A stretch of DNA of 64,000 nucleotides from an uncultured Sphingobacteriales bacterium (GTDB lineage Bacteria > Bacteroidota > Bacteroidia > Chitinophagales > Chitinophagaceae): assembly GCA_937991535.1 (NCBI GenBank), contig CALKHN010000102.1, positions 62,001 to 126,000 of the forward strand. The letters are read 5' to 3'. How positions within the stretch are numbered: position 1 is the stretch's first letter; each line of letters starts with the position of its first letter. Under the pieces are notes generated by a model. It saw nothing but the letters and a program-made list of their open reading frames with translations, did no database searches and was not told the origin of the DNA. This document shows, piece after piece, positions 43,969 to 52,949 of the stretch. The position numbers were made by a program, and so were the translations under genes.

Positions 43969-45320
43969 CCCGGATCATAAACATATATCACGCTAATAGC
44001 CGCGCAAAGCATAAAAAATCCGGCCATAACAATGGCATATATGGGCTGGTTGTTGTACAGATGTTTTACAATGGGTCCGCCTATTATACCATTTACCAGT
44101 TGGGGCAGGGTAATAAAGAAATTAAATATGCCCATGTAGATGCCCATTTTGCCGGCAGGAATGGATCCTGATAAAATAACATAAGGCATAGCCAGTATAC
44201 TGGCCCATGCTATGCCTACTCCTGTCATAGAAAGAATAAGCCAGTTGGGATTGTGAATAAAGTATATGGATAGAAGACCGAGCCCCCCGCATACCAGCGA
44301 AAAAGCGTGCGTTTTTTTTCGGCCTATTTTAAAAGCAATAAAAGGCAACAGCAAAGCATATACCGCAGATACCCCGTTGTACACACTGAATAATATTCCT
44401 ACCCAATCGCCGGCGGTGCGGTATATATCCGAACTCTTATCCTCAATTGATAACCCGTAGGTATGGGTGGCAACCGCATCATTGGTAAAAACCCACATAC
44501 CAAACAAAGCAAACCAGCTAAAGAACTGAACCAGTCCTAACTGCTTCATGGTTTTGGGCATGCGTGCAAAATCTTTAAATATGTGCCCCAGATCTTGTTT
44601 TTCGTTTCCGGCTTTACCATGATATTGCTCGTATTCCTTTGGCGGATACTCCTTTGTTTTGAGTACCGTAACCAGTATGGCAACAATAAAAACAATGGCC
44701 CCGATATAAAAGGCCCATTTTACGTTAGCGGCGATGATGCCTTCTGCAGCGGTGTTGGAAACCCCGAACCAATTGGTGAGGATAAAAGGAAAGGCCGACC
44801 CGATGACGGCCCCCGCGCCTATTAAAAAAGTTTGTACCGAGAAGCCCATTGTTCTTTGTGAATCGGGAAGATTGTCGGCAACAAGTGCCCGAAAGGGTTC
44901 CATTGCGAGATTAAAACAGGCATCCATGATCATAAGCATTCCGGCGCCCACAAATAAAGCAGGTGCAATGGCCGTAAAGAGGGAAGCATTGGGCATTAAA
45001 CACAATGCTGCGGCAGATAAAATGGCGCCGGAAAGGAAATAAGGCTTGCGGCGTCCCAACCGGTTCCAGGTGCGGTCGCTGTAATGGCCTACAATGGGTT
45101 GTACGATCATTCCCACCAGTGGAGCTGCCAGCCAAAACCAGGAGAGGTGTTCAACATCAGCGCCAAAAGTGCGGAGTATCCGGGAAGCATTTCCGTTTTG
45201 CAGTGCAAAGCCAAACTGAATACCAAAAAAACCAAAGCTCATATTGAATATCTGCAACAAATTAAGCTTTGGCTTACGCAAAAGCCCGGCAACAGAATCC
45301 TGCGAGGCAGCACCATGCAT
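43947..45320 (-). CDS. MFS sugar transporter of the SLC45/GPH type
   Basis: 457 aa with 12 predicted transmembrane helices. Family motifs: FNMSFGFFGIQFGFALQNGNASRILRTFGAD, GHYSDRTWNRLGRRKPYFL (RxGRR loop), LVADNLPDSQRTMGFSVQ. Members carry sucrose, maltose or related sugars with protons. It is next to glgC, glgA and other sugar genes, suggesting a glucan or disaccharide uptake role. The C-terminal residues (ERNVKM) and stop are written by an adjacent octamer tract. Confidence 0.85.
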   Translation of the reverse strand: MHGAASQDSVAGLLRKPKLNLLQIFNMSFGFFGIQFGFALQNGNASRILRTFGADVEHLSWFWLAAPLVGMIVQPIVGHYSDRTWNRLGRRKPYFLSGAILSAAALCLMPNASLFTAIAPALFVGAGMLMIMDACFNLAMEPFRALVADNLPDSQRTMGFSVQTFLIGAGAVIGSAFPFILTNWFGVSNTAAEGIIAANVKWAFYIGAIVFIVAILVTVLKTKEYPPKEYEQYHGKAGNEKQDLGHIFKDFARMPKTMKQLGLVQFFSWFALFGMWVFTNDAVATHTYGLSIEDKSSDIYRTAGDWVGILFSVYNGVSAVYALLLPFIAFKIGRKKTHAFSLVCGGLGLLSIYFIHNPNWLILSMTGVGIAWASILAMPYVILSGSIPAGKMGIYMGIFNFFITLPQLVNGIIGGPIVKHLYNNQPIYAIVMAGFFMLCAAISVIYVYDPGERNVKM

Positions 45321-45342
45321 AGCAGCAGTTTAGTTTAAATGA

Positions 45343-45428
45343 TGTTACAAGTTGTGGGATGCAAGTTGCAGGGTGCAGGTTACAGGGCACCTGAAACCTG
45401 AAACCTGAAACCTGAGACCTGATATCTC
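45343..45428. repeat. Heptad tract with hairpin potential, glgC-MFS gap
   Basis: GCAAGTT, GCAGGGT, GCAGGTT, ACAGGG then ACCTGAA repeated four times. The two halves are near-complementary (CAGGTTACAGG / CCTGAAACCTG, 10 of 11), so the RNA can fold back on itself. Confidence 0.8.
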
Positions 45429-45437
45429 AACCCATTA

Positions 45438-46712
45438 TCAGATCACAAACCCGTCAGGTAGTATAGCGCCCTTCTTCACCACCACAATGCCATCCTTTAC
45501 CGTATATAAAGGATGATCAGAATCCGGCATATGGGTTCCTCCATTGATCCGCACATCATTCCCAATTCTGCAGTTCTTATCAATAATCGCGTTTCGGATA
45601 TAGCATCTTTCACCAATACCCATTTTAGGCAAACCGCGCAGTGCAGCACCGTTCATCTCCTCCAGGGTTTCATAATAATCGCTGCCCATAATATAGGTGC
45701 TAACAATCGTTGACCCATATCCAATGCGGGTGCGGATACCCGATACACTATTTTCAATACGTGAGGCATTAATAATGCAACCTTCGGCAATAATGGTTCG
45801 CTCTAAAGTAGTACCGCTTATTTTAGCGGGCGGCAGCATCCGCGGCCGGGTATATACCGACTTTGAATTGTCAAAAAGGTTAAAAGGAGGAATATCATCT
45901 GTAAGGGCCAGGTTGGCTTCAAAGAAAGAATAAATATTTCCGATATCGGTCCAATACCCGTCGTACTGGTAGCTCACTACTTTGTACGTACTGATAGAAT
46001 CGGGTATAATTTCTTTACCGAAATCCGTTGCGTCTTTATGCACATCCAGCAGCATATCGAACAGCAGCTTGCGGTTAAAAATATATATGCCCATTGAAGC
46101 CAGGTATATCCTGCCGGCCCGGTGCATTTCATCGCCGGTATCGCTCGTCCATTCCGGTAATAACTCTTTCCTTGGCTTTTCGATAAATGAAGTTATATAA
46201 TGATCCTCATCCGCTTTAAGAATACCAAATTCCGGAGCCTCCCTTGCCGCAACCGGTATGGTGGCAATGGAGATATCTGCCTCTTTATCTATATGGCTTT
46301 GCAGCATTTCGCTGAAATCCATCTGGTACAACTGATCGCCTGACAGGATGAGCACATGATCAAACTCCTGTTGCTGCAAATGGCGTAAGGACTGGCGCAC
46401 CGCATCTGCCGTTCCCTGAAACCAGCCCGGATTGTCGGGGGTTTGTTCGGCGGCCAATATATCTACAAAAGCCTTACTGAAGATGCTAAAATGGTAGGTA
46501 TTTTTGATGTGTTTGTTTAGTGAAGCAGAATTGAATTGTGTAAGTACATACATTCGGCCAATATCGGAATTGAGGCAATTAGATATGGGGATATCAACCA
46601 GACGGTATTTGCCGGCAATAGGCACAGCAGGCTTGCTGCGGGTAGCGGTAAGCGGGGAAAGGCGGGTTCCGGCGCCGCCTCCCAATATAACAGCGATTAC
46701 ACTCTTTTTCAT
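45438..46712 (-). CDS. glgC: Glucose-1-phosphate adenylyltransferase
   Basis: 424 aa from ATG 46712 (the preceding TTG at 46718 is less likely). It makes ADP-glucose, the committed step of glycogen synthesis. Motifs: VILGGGAGTRLSPLTATRSKPAVPIAGKYRLVDIPISNC, FQGTADAVRQ, LILSGDQLYQMD, FIEKP and a C-terminal left-handed beta-helix with IRNAIIDKNCRIG. Downstream of glgA (34 bp after its stop on the minus strand would be upstream; gene order on the strand is glgA then glgC). Confidence 0.95.
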   Translation of the reverse strand: MKKSVIAVILGGGAGTRLSPLTATRSKPAVPIAGKYRLVDIPISNCLNSDIGRMYVLTQFNSASLNKHIKNTYHFSIFSKAFVDILAAEQTPDNPGWFQGTADAVRQSLRHLQQQEFDHVLILSGDQLYQMDFSEMLQSHIDKEADISIATIPVAAREAPEFGILKADEDHYITSFIEKPRKELLPEWTSDTGDEMHRAGRIYLASMGIYIFNRKLLFDMLLDVHKDATDFGKEIIPDSISTYKVVSYQYDGYWTDIGNIYSFFEANLALTDDIPPFNLFDNSKSVYTRPRMLPPAKISGTTLERTIIAEGCIINASRIENSVSGIRTRIGYGSTIVSTYIMGSDYYETLEEMNGAALRGLPKMGIGERCYIRNAIIDKNCRIGNDVRINGGTHMPDSDHPLYTVKDGIVVVKKGAILPDGFVI

Positions 46713-46752
46713 AGCCAAAACAATTAATTATTAAAGAAATAAATTTTAAAAA

Positions 46753-48213
46753 TCATTCTTTAACCGCATCCTCTTTTGCAGGCGCTTCATTTTTTCCCTG
46801 CAACACATCTTGGTACAGCCCGATATACTGCTGAACACTATGCTGCCAGCTAAAATCCAGCCGCATCATTTTTTCTCTTACTTCATTTATTTTTACCTGG
46901 TCTTCAAACAAATCTATCGCCCGCCAGATGCCGTGTGTAATATCTCCAACAGAAGCCCAGTTGTATACAATACCATAGCCGTCTTTTTCACCATAATCAA
47001 TTACCGTATCTTTTAATCCGCCTGTACGGCGTACCATAGGTATGGTTCCATAACGCATAGCATACATCTGGTTCAGCCCGCAGGGTTCCACCCTTGACGG
47101 CATCAATAAATAATCTGCCCCCGCATACATGAGATGACTGAGTGATTCATTATACCCGATATAAACGTTATAATCCTTTTGTGCAAGTTTCTGTAAAAGG
47201 CTAAGTTGCGCTTCCACTTCCGGGAAACCGCTGCCGAGTATCAGGAAATTCATTTTCCGCCCGATATAATAATAACTGTCACTTATAGCCGCAGGAAGTA
47301 TATCGGCTCCTTTTTCGCCTACCAGCCTGCCGATAAAAATAATCAGGGGTTTATTAAAATCCAGGTCAAATGTTTCACAAAGGCGGCGTTTGCTTTTTGC
47401 TTTGCCTTCTGCTACAGACTTAATACTAAAGTGATCTTCAAGATATCTATCGCTTCGCGGATCCCACACCGCCGTATCAATACCGTTTAAAATACCTGTA
47501 CATTTTCCTCTTTCATATTCAAAAAGTGCTTCCAGCCCGTTAGCAGATTTACGCAACTCTTCCAAGTAACTCATACTTACCGTGGTGACTTTCCATGCGC
47601 ATTTAATACCCGAAGCCAAAGGATTAATGTTGTTATTCCAGTCCAGCATCCCCCACTTCCAGCTATCCCATGGCGGCAGCAAATAACTTCTGTCCCAGCC
47701 CATTGTTCCCTGGTACTGGGCATTATGTATGGTTAGCACTGTGGGAATTTCGTGTAAATGCTGATACTTATAGCAATGCTTAATAATAAACGGGATTAAC
47801 CCGGTGTGATGATCATGCACATGTATTATATCCGGACGGTGTGCCCATACCGCAATCCAATCCACAACAGCTACCTGGAAAGCAGTGAACCTTTCTGTAT
47901 CGTCGTTATATCCATATACTTTTTCCCTGTCTAATAAACCATTAATATCCACGAGGTACAAATCAAAACCCAGTTTGTTGGTTTGTTCTTTAATAACAGT
48001 ATAATCAAACCAGTAGTCGCCTATATTCGTTCTTCCCTTATGTACAACATCCCATACATTATCTATTAAAAACTTTGTTTTGTACATGGGCATTACCACT
48101 TTGGCGATATGCCCCAGTTCGTTCTGGTATTTAGGCAGCGCCCCAACAACATCTCCTAAGCCACCTGCCTTAGCAACCGGGTAACATTCGGCACTAACAT
48201 GTATTATTTCCAT
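46753..48213 (-). CDS. glgA: Glycogen synthase (ADP-glucose)
   Basis: 486 aa, GT5 family. N-terminal KAGGLGDVVGALPKYQNELGH (ADP-glucose binding KxGGL), HVHDHHTGLIPF, and the C-terminal GT-B half with FIGRLVGEKGADIL and LMPSRVEPCGLNQMYAMRYGTIPMVRRTGGLKDTV. It adds glucose to glycogen. It is the first gene of the glgA-glgC pair, 40 bp before the glgC start, with a strong inverted repeat about 90 bp upstream. Confidence 0.95.
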   Translation of the reverse strand: MEIIHVSAECYPVAKAGGLGDVVGALPKYQNELGHIAKVVMPMYKTKFLIDNVWDVVHKGRTNIGDYWFDYTVIKEQTNKLGFDLYLVDINGLLDREKVYGYNDDTERFTAFQVAVVDWIAVWAHRPDIIHVHDHHTGLIPFIIKHCYKYQHLHEIPTVLTIHNAQYQGTMGWDRSYLLPPWDSWKWGMLDWNNNINPLASGIKCAWKVTTVSMSYLEELRKSANGLEALFEYERGKCTGILNGIDTAVWDPRSDRYLEDHFSIKSVAEGKAKSKRRLCETFDLDFNKPLIIFIGRLVGEKGADILPAAISDSYYYIGRKMNFLILGSGFPEVEAQLSLLQKLAQKDYNVYIGYNESLSHLMYAGADYLLMPSRVEPCGLNQMYAMRYGTIPMVRRTGGLKDTVIDYGEKDGYGIVYNWASVGDITHGIWRAIDLFEDQVKINEVREKMMRLDFSWQHSVQQYIGLYQDVLQGKNEAPAKEDAVKE

Positions 48214-48300
48214 CCTGTTTAAATTCGGTGAGCGGGTTCCTTGATTGAATATAGGAAGGTTTTTGATTTATACAAGCGGGAAAAGAAAAAAATATTATTT

Positions 48301-48348
48301 TATATACATCATGCTCATACCTGTTGCAGCATGAGCATGATGTATATA
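48301..48348. terminator. Perfect 18-bp inverted repeat between a transporter gene and glgA
   Basis: TATATACATCATGCTCAT (48301-48318) and its exact complement (48331-48348) surround a 12-nt loop. On the minus strand it follows the FucP-type transporter's stop and is followed by AAAATAATATTTTTTTC, a terminator-like arrangement. The length and perfection are unusual. Confidence 0.7.
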
Positions 48349-48372
48349 CAGCAAAGGCTTTCAAGATCAACT

Positions 48373-49665
48373 TTATGCTTTTTTTGCCCTGCCGATCTTA
48401 TGTCCTGACGTAGCGAAGAAATAAATAAATAAATAACAGGGTACCATTATCCAAAAGGCCTGTTGCAACCCTATGCTTTCGCCCAGGGAAGCCCATACTC
48501 TTGGAAGAACGGCGCCACCGGCAATACCCACGATTAACAAGGCTGAACCGGTTTTTGTGAATTTGCCCAACCCGTCAATAGCCAGGGGCCAGATAGCCGG
48601 CCAAATGAGCGCGTTGGCCAAACCCAGTAAAGCAATGAAAAGAACAGAGGTGTAGCCGGAAGTAAAAATAGCCCCCAGCGTAAACAGCACTCCAAGCGCA
48701 GCCGATAACTTCAACGCTGCATTTTGTGAAATGTATTTGGGTATGGTAGCGATACCGATAAGATATCCTACCAGCATACCTATCATGGTATAGGTAGTAA
48801 AATGTTTGGCCACATCCAAACTAATACCAATGGAACTGCCATATATCTGGATGATGTCACCAGCCATTACTTCTACTCCCACATACAGGAAGATAGAGAT
48901 AAAACCCAGCCACAGATAAGGATAATCAAAAATACTTTTCCGCTGTACAAAGGAAGCAGACGCGGTTACCCCGCTTTCCTCTCCTTCAGCCTTCACTTCC
49001 GGCAGGTGAGAGAAATAAATAAATACACCCAGTAATACCAGCACAATGGCAATTACAACATAAGGCATAATAACACGTGAAGCCAGCATATCCAGTTCTG
49101 CAGCTTTTTGCGTGGCGTCCATGGTAAGCAGCTTTGCTTCCAGCGCAGACGAATCTTTAAGTACAATTGCGCCGAGAATCAGGGGGGCCAGAGCGCCGGC
49201 CGTTTTATTGCAAATGCCCATCACACTAATGCGTTTTGCCGCGCTTTCAATAGGTCCAAGAATAGTAATATAGGGGTTGGAAGCGGTTTGCAGCAACGCC
49301 AGCCCGGTGCCTATAATAAACAAGGCTATCAAAAAAACACTGAATGTACGGCTGTTTGCCGCCGGAATAAACATTAACGCACCCAGCGCCATAACCAGCA
49401 GACCTACCATCATGCCGTTTTTAAAACCGGTTTTTTTCAATACCCAGGAAGAAGGAAAAGCCATTACCGCGTAAGATATATAAAAAGCAAAGGTTACCAG
49501 CACCGCTTCGGAAGTAGTAAGCTCACATGCTATACCCAGATAAGGGATAAGCGTGCTGTTGGCCCATGTAACAAATCCGAAAATGAAAAATAATGCTCCA
49601 ATGATTACTATCGGGGAGAGAAAATTTTTACGGGTAGCGGGTTGAAGAGTGATTGCTGTTGACAT
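48373..49665 (-). CDS. FucP/GluP-type MFS sugar:H+ symporter
   Basis: 430 aa, 12 transmembrane helices. FucP-family blocks: FFIFGFVTWANSTLIPYLGIACELTTSEAVLV, ALLQTASNPYITILGP (NPY motif), VEVMAGDIIQIYG and ANALIWPAIWPLAIDGLGKFTKTGSALL. Members import fucose, glucose or galactose. Divergent from a second member of the same family; the ROK kinase follows the latter. Confidence 0.9.
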   Translation of the reverse strand: MSTAITLQPATRKNFLSPIVIIGALFFIFGFVTWANSTLIPYLGIACELTTSEAVLVTFAFYISYAVMAFPSSWVLKKTGFKNGMMVGLLVMALGALMFIPAANSRTFSVFLIALFIIGTGLALLQTASNPYITILGPIESAAKRISVMGICNKTAGALAPLILGAIVLKDSSALEAKLLTMDATQKAAELDMLASRVIMPYVVIAIVLVLLGVFIYFSHLPEVKAEGEESGVTASASFVQRKSIFDYPYLWLGFISIFLYVGVEVMAGDIIQIYGSSIGISLDVAKHFTTYTMIGMLVGYLIGIATIPKYISQNAALKLSAALGVLFTLGAIFTSGYTSVLFIALLGLANALIWPAIWPLAIDGLGKFTKTGSALLIVGIAGGAVLPRVWASLGESIGLQQAFWIMVPCYLFIYFFATSGHKIGRAKKA

Positions 49666-49802
49666 GTTTGATGATTAAAATTTCCCGAACTTAACAAACA
49701 TATCGGGAATAGCAACCCCATTTGCTATTTTTTTTGCTGCAAACGATTGTTATGATTTAAATTCACCGCCTGTTCTTATATTTACCACCTCAACGTTTAA
49801 AA

Positions 49803-51458
49803 ATGGCTCAAACCAGGCAACCTACCAATACCAGTGCACTGAGTATACTGGTAATCGTATTCTTTTTTTGGGGATTTATTGCTGCTGGTAATGGTATTTT
49901 TATTCCTTTCTGCAAGCATTATTTTCAACTCGACCAGTTTCAGAGCCAGTTGATTGACTTTGCTTTTTATGGCGCTTATTATATCGGGGCATTGGGTTTA
50001 TTTGTAGCATCGGCAGTAAAAAATAAAGACATCATGAATCACTGGGGAATGAAAACCGCCATAATCTATGGATTGCTTACCAGTGCTGTAGGCGCAGTGC
50101 TGATGTTGCTGTCTTTTAATTTCGGCGGTTTTGCGGGTATACTTATTTCCCTTTTTATAATCGGCCTTGGCTTCTCTTTGCAGCAAACTTCCGCCAATCC
50201 TTTTGCTATTGCTTTGGGTGATCCGTCTACCGGCTCGCACAGGCTGAATCTTACAGGCGGCGTAAATTCATTTGGCACCATGATTGGTCCCATCATCGTT
50301 GCTATTGTATTGTTCGGACATCCTTCAAAAAGTGATACCGATATAGCCAATGCTACAATCACATCTATGAACTCCTTATATATAGGTGTGGGAATACTGT
50401 TCGTGCTTTCCGCCCTGCTCTTTAAGTTCAGCAAAAAACTGCCCAATGTAAAAGAAGAAGACAGCTTTGAGCCCGCTCCCAAAGCCATGTGGTTGCTGAT
50501 ATTTATTACGTTAGTGATGGCGGTTGTATTTGGAATTATTTTCGCCAGTTACCGCGGGCTTCCTGTAAATGAAAAACTTTCACCAGAAGTAAGCCTGAGA
50601 AACATGTGGTTGCTGGTTGGAGGATTGGTATTTATGATCGTTAGCTTTTTTGGCGCCAACGCCAGCGCGCAAAAAAATGCTGCGGGCTGGGGCGCCATGA
50701 AGTATCCGCAACTTGTACTTGGCATGCTTGCAATATTTATGTATGTGGGGGTGGAAGTAACGATACAAAGTAATCTGGGCGAATTGCTCAAAACAGAAGC
50801 ATTCGGGGGCTTCAGCGAAAACGATCTTGCTCCATATATATCTCTTTATTGGGGAAGTTTGATGATCGGCAGATGGACAGGCGCGATTACTGTGTTCAAT
50901 CCTACAAAATCAATGCGCAACCTGTTATGGATATTGGTTCCTTACATTGCATTTGGCATTACTATAGGTGTAAACCTTATTGCAGGGAATGATTTCACAC
51001 CATTGTACGGTTATGCTTTCGTCATTGCATTCCAGATAGCAGGCTTTTTCCTTGGTAAAGAAAGACCAACGGAAACGTTGATGATTTTTGGAGGATTGGG
51101 AATAGTTGCCATGCTGACCGGATTATTTACCACCGGTCAGATTGCCACCTATGCATTTTTAAGCGGCGGATTGTTCTGCTCCATTATGTGGCCCAGTATA
51201 TTCAGTTTAGCCATTGCAGGATTGGGAAAATATACTGCGCAGGGGTCTGCCTTTCTTATTATGATGATATTGGGAGGTGCAATTATCCCTCCATTACAGG
51301 GTAAACTCGCGGATATACCCGCAATTGGAATTCATCATTCGTATTGGATTCCGGTTTTATGTTTTGCTTATCTTACCTTTTACGCCTTCCGGGTAAAATC
51401 CGTTCTAAAATCGCAGGGTATTGATTACAGCGCGCTCGGCAGTGGAGGCGGGCATTAA
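49803..51458 (+). CDS. Second FucP/GluP-type MFS transporter, enlarged (551 aa)
   Basis: 551 aa, ~120 residues longer than the neighbour. Same family: FFFWGFIAAGNGIFIPFCKHYFQLDQFQSQLIDFAFYGAYYIG, SLQQTSANPFAIALGDP, VEVTIQSNLGELLK, GRWTGA, and GLFCSIMWPSIFSLAIAGLGKYTAQGSAFL. The extra length is near the middle (about residues 215-300), where two added hydrophobic segments (AMWLLIFITLVMAVVFGIIF and MWLLVGGLVFMIVSFFG) suggest 14 helices. A glucose-type kinase gene follows in 48 bp, so uptake and phosphorylation are probably coupled. Confidence 0.88.
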   Translation: MAQTRQPTNTSALSILVIVFFFWGFIAAGNGIFIPFCKHYFQLDQFQSQLIDFAFYGAYYIGALGLFVASAVKNKDIMNHWGMKTAIIYGLLTSAVGAVLMLLSFNFGGFAGILISLFIIGLGFSLQQTSANPFAIALGDPSTGSHRLNLTGGVNSFGTMIGPIIVAIVLFGHPSKSDTDIANATITSMNSLYIGVGILFVLSALLFKFSKKLPNVKEEDSFEPAPKAMWLLIFITLVMAVVFGIIFASYRGLPVNEKLSPEVSLRNMWLLVGGLVFMIVSFFGANASAQKNAAGWGAMKYPQLVLGMLAIFMYVGVEVTIQSNLGELLKTEAFGGFSENDLAPYISLYWGSLMIGRWTGAITVFNPTKSMRNLLWILVPYIAFGITIGVNLIAGNDFTPLYGYAFVIAFQIAGFFLGKERPTETLMIFGGLGIVAMLTGLFTTGQIATYAFLSGGLFCSIMWPSIFSLAIAGLGKYTAQGSAFLIMMILGGAIIPPLQGKLADIPAIGIHHSYWIPVLCFAYLTFYAFRVKSVLKSQGIDYSALGSGGGH

Positions 51459-51506
51459 CAGAAGCATACGTATGAACAGCACGAAATAAACATTTATCAA
51501 TTATAC

Positions 51507-52472
51507 ATGAAACAGGAATACGCAATTGGCATTGATATAGGTGGAACGAATACCGTTTTTGGCATTGTTGATCACCGGGGAGATACATTATACCGTGGCG
51601 CCATTTCGAGCAGGAAGCACACAAAAGTAGAAGACTATATTGAGGAACTGCACGAAGCGCTGCAACCGGCAATAGAACAGGTAGGCGGTATTGAAAACAT
51701 CAAAGGCATCGGTATAGGCGCGCCCAACGGTAATTTTTACAGCGGTACAATAGAGTATGCGCCCAACCTGATCTGGAAAGGAATTATTCCACTTGCCAGT
51801 ATGATGACTGAAAAATTTACTGTGCCTGCGGCATTAACCAATGATGCAAACGCGGCCGCAGTAGGAGAAATGATGTACGGAGCTGCCAAGGGAATGAAGG
51901 ATTTTATTATGATTACACTGGGTACCGGCGTTGGAAGCGGCATTGTAGCGAACGGGCATTTAATATACGGACATGACGGCTTTGCCGGAGAACTGGGGCA
52001 TACCATGATCATTCCCAACGGACGGTTGCACCCGGGTACGGGCATGCATGGGTCATTGGAAAGCTATGCTTCCGCTACGGGCGTGGCCAATACAGCAAGG
52101 GAATTTCTTGACCAACGGTATGGACAGGATAGTTTGCTCAGAAATTATCCCTCCGATGAAATTGATTCAAGGGTAGTATATGATTGTGCTGTACAGGGCG
52201 ATCCGATAGCAAGGGAAGTGTACGAATACACCGGTATGATACTGGGTATGGCGCTGGCTAATTTTGTAATGTTTTCTTCGCCGGAAGCTATTATATTATT
52301 CGGTGGGATGACAAAAGCCGGCGACCTGATTCTAAAGCCCACCAAAGCGCATATGGAAAAAAATCTTCTTCCGATCTTTCAAAATAAAGTCAAACTTATT
52401 TTCAGTGAACTCAAAGAAGCCGATGCCGCTATTCTGGGCGCCAGTGCACTGGTATGGGATATGAAGCCATAA
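51507..52472 (+). CDS. ROK-family sugar kinase (probable glucokinase) without the zinc-binding cysteines
   Basis: 321 aa. Phosphate-binding DIGGTNTVFGIVD at the N-terminus, catalytic Asp in LTNDANAAAVGE, second phosphate motif LGTGVGSG and GFAGELGH. The usual zinc motif CxCGxxGCLE reads PGTGMHGSLE, so all three cysteines are replaced while the preceding His is kept. Likely phosphorylates glucose or a related hexose imported by the transporter just upstream. Confidence 0.87.
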   Translation: MKQEYAIGIDIGGTNTVFGIVDHRGDTLYRGAISSRKHTKVEDYIEELHEALQPAIEQVGGIENIKGIGIGAPNGNFYSGTIEYAPNLIWKGIIPLASMMTEKFTVPAALTNDANAAAVGEMMYGAAKGMKDFIMITLGTGVGSGIVANGHLIYGHDGFAGELGHTMIIPNGRLHPGTGMHGSLESYASATGVANTAREFLDQRYGQDSLLRNYPSDEIDSRVVYDCAVQGDPIAREVYEYTGMILGMALANFVMFSSPEAIILFGGMTKAGDLILKPTKAHMEKNLLPIFQNKVKLIFSELKEADAAILGASALVWDMKP

Positions 52473-52531
52473 CCGATGTGAAAGTAAAATACAGGATATC
52501 AAAAAGATGCCGGTGAGAAGAAAGCATACTA

Positions 52532-52933
52532 CTAATAATAAAAAAAATGCCATGCGGATGGACCACGTTCGGAAAAAGGAACAAATTCGGGCATTTCTAT
52601 GTTGATTTGCAATGAGGTTTTATTTTTCACCAATACTCTTTCTTTAATCACTTTTTTATACCCTTCTTTTTCAAAAATAAGTTTATACGTTCCGGGTTTA
52701 AGCAAAACAAAACTATAACCGCCATTCATATCTGTTAAAACAATTTTCTCCCGTTTGGAGTTAAGGATAGCCGTAATATTAACGTCCTTTAAAGGCTCTT
52801 TACTATCCATGTCCATTACCATTCCGCTTACCATCTCTTCTTCAACTCCTTTCTCCGGTACTCCCGGATCGGCTATTACAGCCGAAAAAGAAAAAACCAG
52901 TAAAGTAAAAAGAAAAACAGACTTCGGTTTCAT
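52532..52933 (-). CDS. Small secreted carboxypeptidase-regulatory-like domain protein
   Basis: 133 aa. Signal peptide MKPKSVFLFTLLVFSFSAVIA. The mature part is a single Ig-like CarboxypepD_reg domain: VSGMVMDMDSKEPLKDVNITAI, TDMNGGYSFVLLKPGTYKLIFEKEGYKK. In Bacteroidota this domain usually fronts TonB receptors; here it stands alone with a short aromatic tail (GPSAWHFFYY). Likely surface or periplasmic; function unknown. Convergent with the ROK kinase. Confidence 0.75.
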   Translation of the reverse strand: MKPKSVFLFTLLVFSFSAVIADPGVPEKGVEEEMVSGMVMDMDSKEPLKDVNITAILNSKREKIVLTDMNGGYSFVLLKPGTYKLIFEKEGYKKVIKERVLVKNKTSLQINIEMPEFVPFSERGPSAWHFFYY

Positions 52934-52949
52934 ACCATTAAATTATATT

